A DNA stretch of 54,227 bases from CAZPAN01 sp964428485. GTDB taxonomy: Bacteria; Actinomycetota; Coriobacteriia; Coriobacteriales; CADBOM01. The notes under the pieces are model-generated. The model had not been told where the DNA came from and ran no database searches. It saw nothing but the letters and a program-made list of their open reading frames with translations. Positions within the stretch are counted from its first letter, which is position 1. Every line of letters starts with the position of its first letter. Made by a program: the position numbers and the translations under genes. Positions 50,217-54,227 of this stretch are shown piece after piece. The stretch lies in the NCBI GenBank assembly GCA_964428485.1, contig CAYRYP010000002.1, positions 1 to 54,227 of the forward strand. The letters run 5' to 3'.

Positions 50217-52068
50217 CCTGTGGAGCAGGGTCGAGCCCCTACTTCTGTCCTGCGAACACCCCTCTAGGTACACTGACGGCGAGTTCGGGGCGATACACCG
50301 CCCGGACGCGCGTTACCGTTTCACGCTCGTCTATCCCGACGTCTACGAGGTGGGTCTTCCCAACCAGGGGTTGTCGATCCTCTACCGCATAATCAACCAG
50401 ATCGATGGGGCCTGCGCCGAGCGCGCCTACGTGCCGTGGGGCGACATGGCCGCCAAGATGCGGGAGAACTCCATCCCCCTGTGGTCGCTGGAGTCCTTCG
50501 AGCCGCTTGCTGCCTCCAATGTGGTGGGGTTCACGCTGCAGCACGAGCTCTGCTACACGAACATCGTCGAAGCACTGGATTTGGCGGGGATTCCTATTCT
50601 GGCCTCCGAGCGCGCCGATGGTTGTCCTCTTGTGGTCGCTGGCGGTCCTGCTGCATACAACTGTGAGCCGGTGGCGGGCCTGTTCGACGCCGTAATGGTG
50701 GGCGAGGGCGAGGAGGTCAACGTCGAGTTCGTGCTCGAGCACATGCGACTGATCGATGAGGGGGCTAGCCGCGGAGAGATTCTGCGCGCGATCGCGAGGA
50801 TCCCGGGCATCTACGTGCCCTCGCTCTACGGGCCCGATCCCGAGTGTCCGGAGCGCGTCGTCCCGCTGGAGACCTGGGTTCCCAAGGTCATAAGCAAGCG
50901 CGTCTTGGCCGACTTCGACGCGGGATCCCCGCATGCGATGCCCGTCGTCCCCTACGCCGATCTCGTCCACGACCGCCTTGCCGAGGAGATACTTCGGGGG
51001 TGCTCGCGCGGGTGCCGTTTCTGCCAGGCCGGCATGACCTACCGCCCGGTCAGGGAGCGACCCGCCGACTCCGTCGTCGCTGGGGTTCTCGAGGGCCTTG
51101 CGGCCACAGGTCACGACGAGGTGTCACTCACCTCGTTGTCATCCACCGACCATTCCCAGATCGAGGATATACTTCGCAGGCTCGATGCCGCCGTGGACGG
51201 GATGGGCATCTCGCTGTCCCTGCCGTCGCAACGTCTCGACAGCTTCGGGGTGGACATGGCCCTGCTGGCGCTCGGCGGGGGCAAGAAGGGCGGCCTAACA
51301 TTCGCCCCTGAGGCGGGCACGCAACGCATGCGCGACATCATTAACAAGAACGTCACCGAGGACGATCTTCTCGGCGCGGTGGCGGCGGCGTTCGGCGCTG
51401 GATGGAGGAGGCTCAAGCTCTACTTCATGATCGGTCTGCCGTTTGAGACCGACGAGGACGTCGCCGGCATAGTGGACCTCGCCAACCGCACCTACGCTTT
51501 CGCGAAGGATCAGGTCCCCGACAACGAGCGGGGCAACGTCCGTCTCACCATCTCGTGCTCGATATTCGAGCCCAAGGCGCAGACGCCCTTCCAGTGGTGC
51601 GGCATGTGCACCCTCGAGGAGGCCAGGCGCAAGGTCGGGATCATCCAGAACGGACGCCTGCACAAGGGCATCGATTTCAACTGGCACGACCCGGAGGCCT
51701 CGATGGTCGAGGGCGCGTTCTCACGCGGCGGACGGGAGCTCCTCGACGTGGTGATCGGCGCCTGGGAGCGAGGGTGTACGTTCGACGCGTGGAGCGAGAA
51801 GTTCGACCTGTCAAAGTGGATCGATGCCGCAGAATCGGCGGGAATCGACCTGCAGGAGGTTGCGAGCAGGGCCTTCGAGGTTGGAGGTCCGCTGCCCTGG
51901 TCCCACATCTCTGCGGGCATCGACGAGTCGTATCTGATAGATGAGCTTCGAAGGGCGCGTGAGGGAGTGACCACCTCCGACTGCACCTTCGGTCCATGCA
52001 CGGGCTGTGGTGTGTGTGCAAACCTCGGTGTGAGAAACGTGATCGGGGGCAAACGTGGCAGAGGGTAG
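50206..52068 (+). CDS. B12-binding radical SAM protein, TIGR03960-like
   Basis: A 620-residue enzyme. The N-terminal domain (about 40-190) looks like a cobalamin-binding Rossmann fold (YPDVYEVGLPNQGLSILYRIIN, VVGFTLQHELCYTNIVEALDLA, GGPAAYNCEP). The radical SAM motif is Cys266-x3-Cys270-x2-Cys273 (CSRGCRFC). The C-terminus has a further Cys cluster (CTFGPCTGCGVC). It pairs with a DUF2344 gene that overlaps it by 14 bases, a conserved duo usually near rRNA or tRNA related genes. GTG 50206 is the start, overlapping the DUF697 gene by 11 bases; it has a poor ribosome site. The reaction is not known to me. Confidence 0.9.
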   Translation: MSGSLWSRVEPLLLSCEHPSRYTDGEFGAIHRPDARYRFTLVYPDVYEVGLPNQGLSILYRIINQIDGACAERAYVPWGDMAAKMRENSIPLWSLESFEPLAASNVVGFTLQHELCYTNIVEALDLAGIPILASERADGCPLVVAGGPAAYNCEPVAGLFDAVMVGEGEEVNVEFVLEHMRLIDEGASRGEILRAIARIPGIYVPSLYGPDPECPERVVPLETWVPKVISKRVLADFDAGSPHAMPVVPYADLVHDRLAEEILRGCSRGCRFCQAGMTYRPVRERPADSVVAGVLEGLAATGHDEVSLTSLSSTDHSQIEDILRRLDAAVDGMGISLSLPSQRLDSFGVDMALLALGGGKKGGLTFAPEAGTQRMRDIINKNVTEDDLLGAVAAAFGAGWRRLKLYFMIGLPFETDEDVAGIVDLANRTYAFAKDQVPDNERGNVRLTISCSIFEPKAQTPFQWCGMCTLEEARRKVGIIQNGRLHKGIDFNWHDPEASMVEGAFSRGGRELLDVVIGAWERGCTFDAWSEKFDLSKWIDAAESAGIDLQEVASRAFEVGGPLPWSHISAGIDESYLIDELRRAREGVTTSDCTFGPCTGCGVCANLGVRNVIGGKRGRG

Positions 52069-52738
52069 CTTCAGGCTCAGGATCTCCTACACGAAGCTCG
52101 GCAGACTCAGATATCTCTCCCACCTCGAGATGACGAGATGCCTAGAGAGGTGCATACGCCGCGCGGGACTGCCCTTCGCGGTGACGCAGGGGTTCTCGCC
52201 GCACATGAAGCATGCGTTTGGTTGGGCGCTTCCAGTGGGCGTGGGGAGCACCTGCGAGTACGCCGACATCTGGCTCACCGAGTACGTGGAGTCAGAAGAG
52301 GTGCTCAGCTCGTTCGAGGGTGCTCTTCCCGAGGGCCTTCGGATCACAGGGGTGTCGTACGTTGATCCCAGGGGGAGTTCGCTGGAGTCGGAGTTCCCCT
52401 GCTCCGACTACGAGGTCTGCTTCGAGGGGGGCGTCGAGAACGTTCGCCAGGCCCTCTCGGCTCTGCTGGATGTTGGCAGTATCACAGTGATTCGCAAGAA
52501 GAAGGAGAAGGTAGTTAGATTCGAGGGGCTGCTGCTTGGCACCCCGGAGGTCTCTGCCTCAGAGGGTGACCCCTCCTATGCGACCATGAGTATGCGCACC
52601 TTCACGGAGGGCAGGGGTTCGCTTCGGGCCGACCTCTTCGTCGGCGAGATGGAAAGGATGGCCGCGGGTTCTATCCGCCGCCTTTCGATAACGCGGGTCG
52701 CACAGCATGGCGATCCCCGCGCCACGCAGAACAAATGA
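52055..52738 (+). CDS. DUF2344 (TIGR03936) partner of the radical SAM protein
   Basis: A 227-residue protein. It opens RISYTKLGRLRYLSHLEMTRCLERCIRRAGLPFAVTQGFSPH, then FGWALPVGVGSTCEYADIWL, both characteristic of the DUF2344 family. It always accompanies the B12-type radical SAM gene (sometimes fused to it) and probably forms a complex or a second domain. GTG 52055 has GGGGGC nearby. A 76-base spacer separates it from tyrS. Confidence 0.88.
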   Translation: MAEGSFRLRISYTKLGRLRYLSHLEMTRCLERCIRRAGLPFAVTQGFSPHMKHAFGWALPVGVGSTCEYADIWLTEYVESEEVLSSFEGALPEGLRITGVSYVDPRGSSLESEFPCSDYEVCFEGGVENVRQALSALLDVGSITVIRKKKEKVVRFEGLLLGTPEVSASEGDPSYATMSMRTFTEGRGSLRADLFVGEMERMAAGSIRRLSITRVAQHGDPRATQNK

Positions 52739-52814
52739 TGCTAGACTTGGCTTTCGCGGGCATTTCCCGCATTACATATCGCATTGCCCCAGCGCAGGAG
52801 CGTTGGAGGGAGGA

Positions 52815-54041
52815 GTGAGTTCGTTGCTTTCAACCGATGAGCAGCTACGAATTATACAAAGCGGGGTTGCAGATATTGTTCCGCTAAAAACTCTGCGTGA
52901 AAAGCTCGACAAGAAGGTTCCCCTGCGCATCAAGCTGGGGGTTGATCCAACGGCGCCCGACCTGCACATCGGACATGCGGTTCCGCTCCGTAAGATGCGT
53001 CAGTTCCAAGATCTAGGACACCAGGTTGTGCTCATCATTGGGGATGCTACAGCCTTGATCGGCGACCCTTCGGGCAGAAACAGCACTCGTCCTCCGCTTA
53101 CGCAAGAAGAGATCCACGCCAACGCACAAACTTATGTCGACCAGGCCTTCAAGATTCTCGACCCCGATAAAACTGAGCTACGCTGGAACTCCGAGTGGAT
53201 TGGTGCGCTCGACCTCGCGGGTCTTCTCAAACTTGCCAGCAACTTTACAGTTGCACGCATTCTCGAACGCGATGACTTCTCCAAACGCTATGCGGCCCAG
53301 CAGCCCATCTCGCTGCACGAGTTTCTCTACCCGGTGATGCAGGCCTACGACTCAGTGATGATAGAGGCCGACCTCGAAATGGGCGGTAGCGACCAGCTCT
53401 TCAACCTGATGGCTGGCCGTGAGCTCATGGAGAAGATGGGGATGGAGCCGCAGGCCTGTCTGATGCTGCCTTTGCTCGAGGGCACCGACGGCGTCCAGAA
53501 GATGTCCAAGACCTACGGCAACTATATCGGGCTCACCGACGAGCCGGGTGATATGTTTGGCAAGGTCATGTCGATTCCCGATGAGCTGATGATCAAGTAC
53601 TACAGGCTCGCCTCCACCTTCTCCGTCGATCACATTGAAGAGGTCGAGCGAGGTCTTGCCGACGGGAGCCTCCACCCCAACAAGGCCAAGAGGGCACTAG
53701 CCGCCAATATCGTGGCTGCCTACCACGGAGATGAGGCCGCGGTGGCCGCAGAAGAGGCCTTCGATAGGATCTTCAAGTCGCACGAGATGCCCGAGAACAT
53801 CGAGGAGTTCGAGGTGGCGCTCGAGGTCAACGACGAGGGTCTGGTCTACCTACCCCCGCTTATGGTCAAGGTTGGCCTGGTGCAGAGCGCGTCCGAGGGA
53901 CGCAGGATGATCGACAGCGGCGGGGTCAGGATCGACGGCGAGGCGCTCGGTGCCAAGACCTACAACGTTGAGCCGAACAGGGTGGCTGGAGCGGTCATTC
54001 AGGTGGGCAAGCGCAAGTATGCGAGGATCAGGGCGGTCTAG
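52815..54041 (+). CDS. tyrS: Tyrosyl-tRNA synthetase
   Basis: A 408-residue class I synthetase. The HIGH motif is His51-Ile-Gly-His54 and the KMSKS counterpart is KMSKT at about 229-233. The C-terminus carries an S4-type RNA-binding domain (GLVQSASEGRRMIDSGGVRIDG). It is of the TyrRZ-like long-insert type. GTG 52815 follows GGAGGGAGGA directly; TTG 52824 is an alternative. The first 160 codons use many A/T-ending codons, unlike the rest of the gene and window. No T-box leader was found. Confidence 0.94.
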   Translation: MSSLLSTDEQLRIIQSGVADIVPLKTLREKLDKKVPLRIKLGVDPTAPDLHIGHAVPLRKMRQFQDLGHQVVLIIGDATALIGDPSGRNSTRPPLTQEEIHANAQTYVDQAFKILDPDKTELRWNSEWIGALDLAGLLKLASNFTVARILERDDFSKRYAAQQPISLHEFLYPVMQAYDSVMIEADLEMGGSDQLFNLMAGRELMEKMGMEPQACLMLPLLEGTDGVQKMSKTYGNYIGLTDEPGDMFGKVMSIPDELMIKYYRLASTFSVDHIEEVERGLADGSLHPNKAKRALAANIVAAYHGDEAAVAAEEAFDRIFKSHEMPENIEEFEVALEVNDEGLVYLPPLMVKVGLVQSASEGRRMIDSGGVRIDGEALGAKTYNVEPNRVAGAVIQVGKRKYARIRAV

Positions 54042-54116
54042 CGTTTGGACTCGCCAGCACTCGCACGCGCCGGCTGCTTTCAAGGCGACGCTCGCCGGAT
54101 ACCCGGGTGTTTTCCT

Positions 54117-54145
54117 TTGACGGGCCTAGACGGCGCTGATACGAT
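54117..54145 (+). promoter_or_regulatory. Promoter of rplU
   Basis: TTGACG (54117-54122) and TACGAT (54140-54145) are 17 bases apart, and TG at 54137-54138 adds an extended -10. Start would be near 54152, giving a leader of about 34 bases. Confidence 0.65.
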
Positions 54146-54185
54146 ATTCGACCGTGTCTAGTTAACAAATCGAGGGGTAACTACT

Positions 54186-54227
54186 ATGTATGCTGTGATT
54201 CGTACCGGCGGCAAGCAGTACAAGGTC
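54186..54227 (+). CDS. rplU: 50S ribosomal protein L21, 5' end only
   Basis: The window ends after 14 codons, MYAVIRTGGKQYKV, the standard L21 N-terminus. GAGGGGTAA lies upstream of the ATG. In most bacteria rpmA follows. The rest is outside the window. Confidence 0.9.
   Translation, partial: MYAVIRTGGKQYKV

Noticed and set aside
1..54227. CRISPR array, prophage or insertion sequence
   Set aside because: No evenly spaced repeats, no transposase, integrase or phage structural genes were found on either strand.

Overview
The window (54,227 bases, high GC, one 100-N assembly gap at 1731-1830) looks like a chromosome segment of an anaerobic, fermentative actinobacterium, most likely class Coriobacteriia. 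This is inference. It rests on the GC-rich third codon positions, frequent GTG and TTG starts, extended -10 promoters, a membrane-bound [NiFe] hydrogenase, a clostridial-type ferredoxin, phosphotransacetylase and the conserved rpmF-plsX-acpP-rnc-smc-ftsY-ffh order. I see no phage, IS element, plasmid or CRISPR signature. Nearly all of it is core chromosome with a few accessory genes.

1-15.4 kb: a radical SAM/SPASM gene, the gap, then a five-gene Ech-type energy-converting hydrogenase (echA, B, C, a fused echD-echE, echF). The large subunit ends exactly at its nickel-ligand motif, so it appears to need no C-terminal processing. Then come pgsA and a VanW-family surface protein, a phenylacetate-CoA ligase-like gene with an ACT-domain partner, a D,D-carboxypeptidase with a GcvT-like gene, and a convergent Fic-like gene whose active-site motif is degenerate.

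15.4-34.4 kb: uvrC (apparently leaderless), then rpmF-plsX-acpP-rnc-smc-ftsY-ffh, joining fatty-acid initiation, RNA processing, chromosome segregation and SRP targeting. A DnaQ-like exonuclease faces a minus-strand operon rnd - zinc metallopeptidase - xseA - xseB - HIT. A lipid-kinase-like gene, a YjbQ-family gene and an orphan DUF559-like nuclease candidate with an operator-like repeat array follow.

34.4-41.4 kb: a gene-free spacer with a long perfect inverted repeat, pta with an operator-like palindrome, UDP-galactopyranose mutase plus a GT2 glycosyltransferase (galactofuranose-type surface glycan), an RNA m5U methyltransferase, a ferredoxin, tRNA-Arg(CCG) and a cyclophilin.

41.4-54.2 kb: a membrane TPR protein, the rod-shape cluster mreB-mreC-mreD-mrdA-rodA behind a structured leader, a DUF697-type membrane protein, a B12-type radical SAM protein with its DUF2344 partner, tyrS (5' half of unusual codon use), and the first 14 codons of rplU.

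The hydrogenase, ferredoxin and pta fit a hydrogen-evolving, acetate-producing fermentation in which reduced ferredoxin is re-oxidised by the Ech complex with ion pumping. The Ech gene arrangement is the strongest candidate for an unusual system. The cis-regulatory structures are the next most rewarding.
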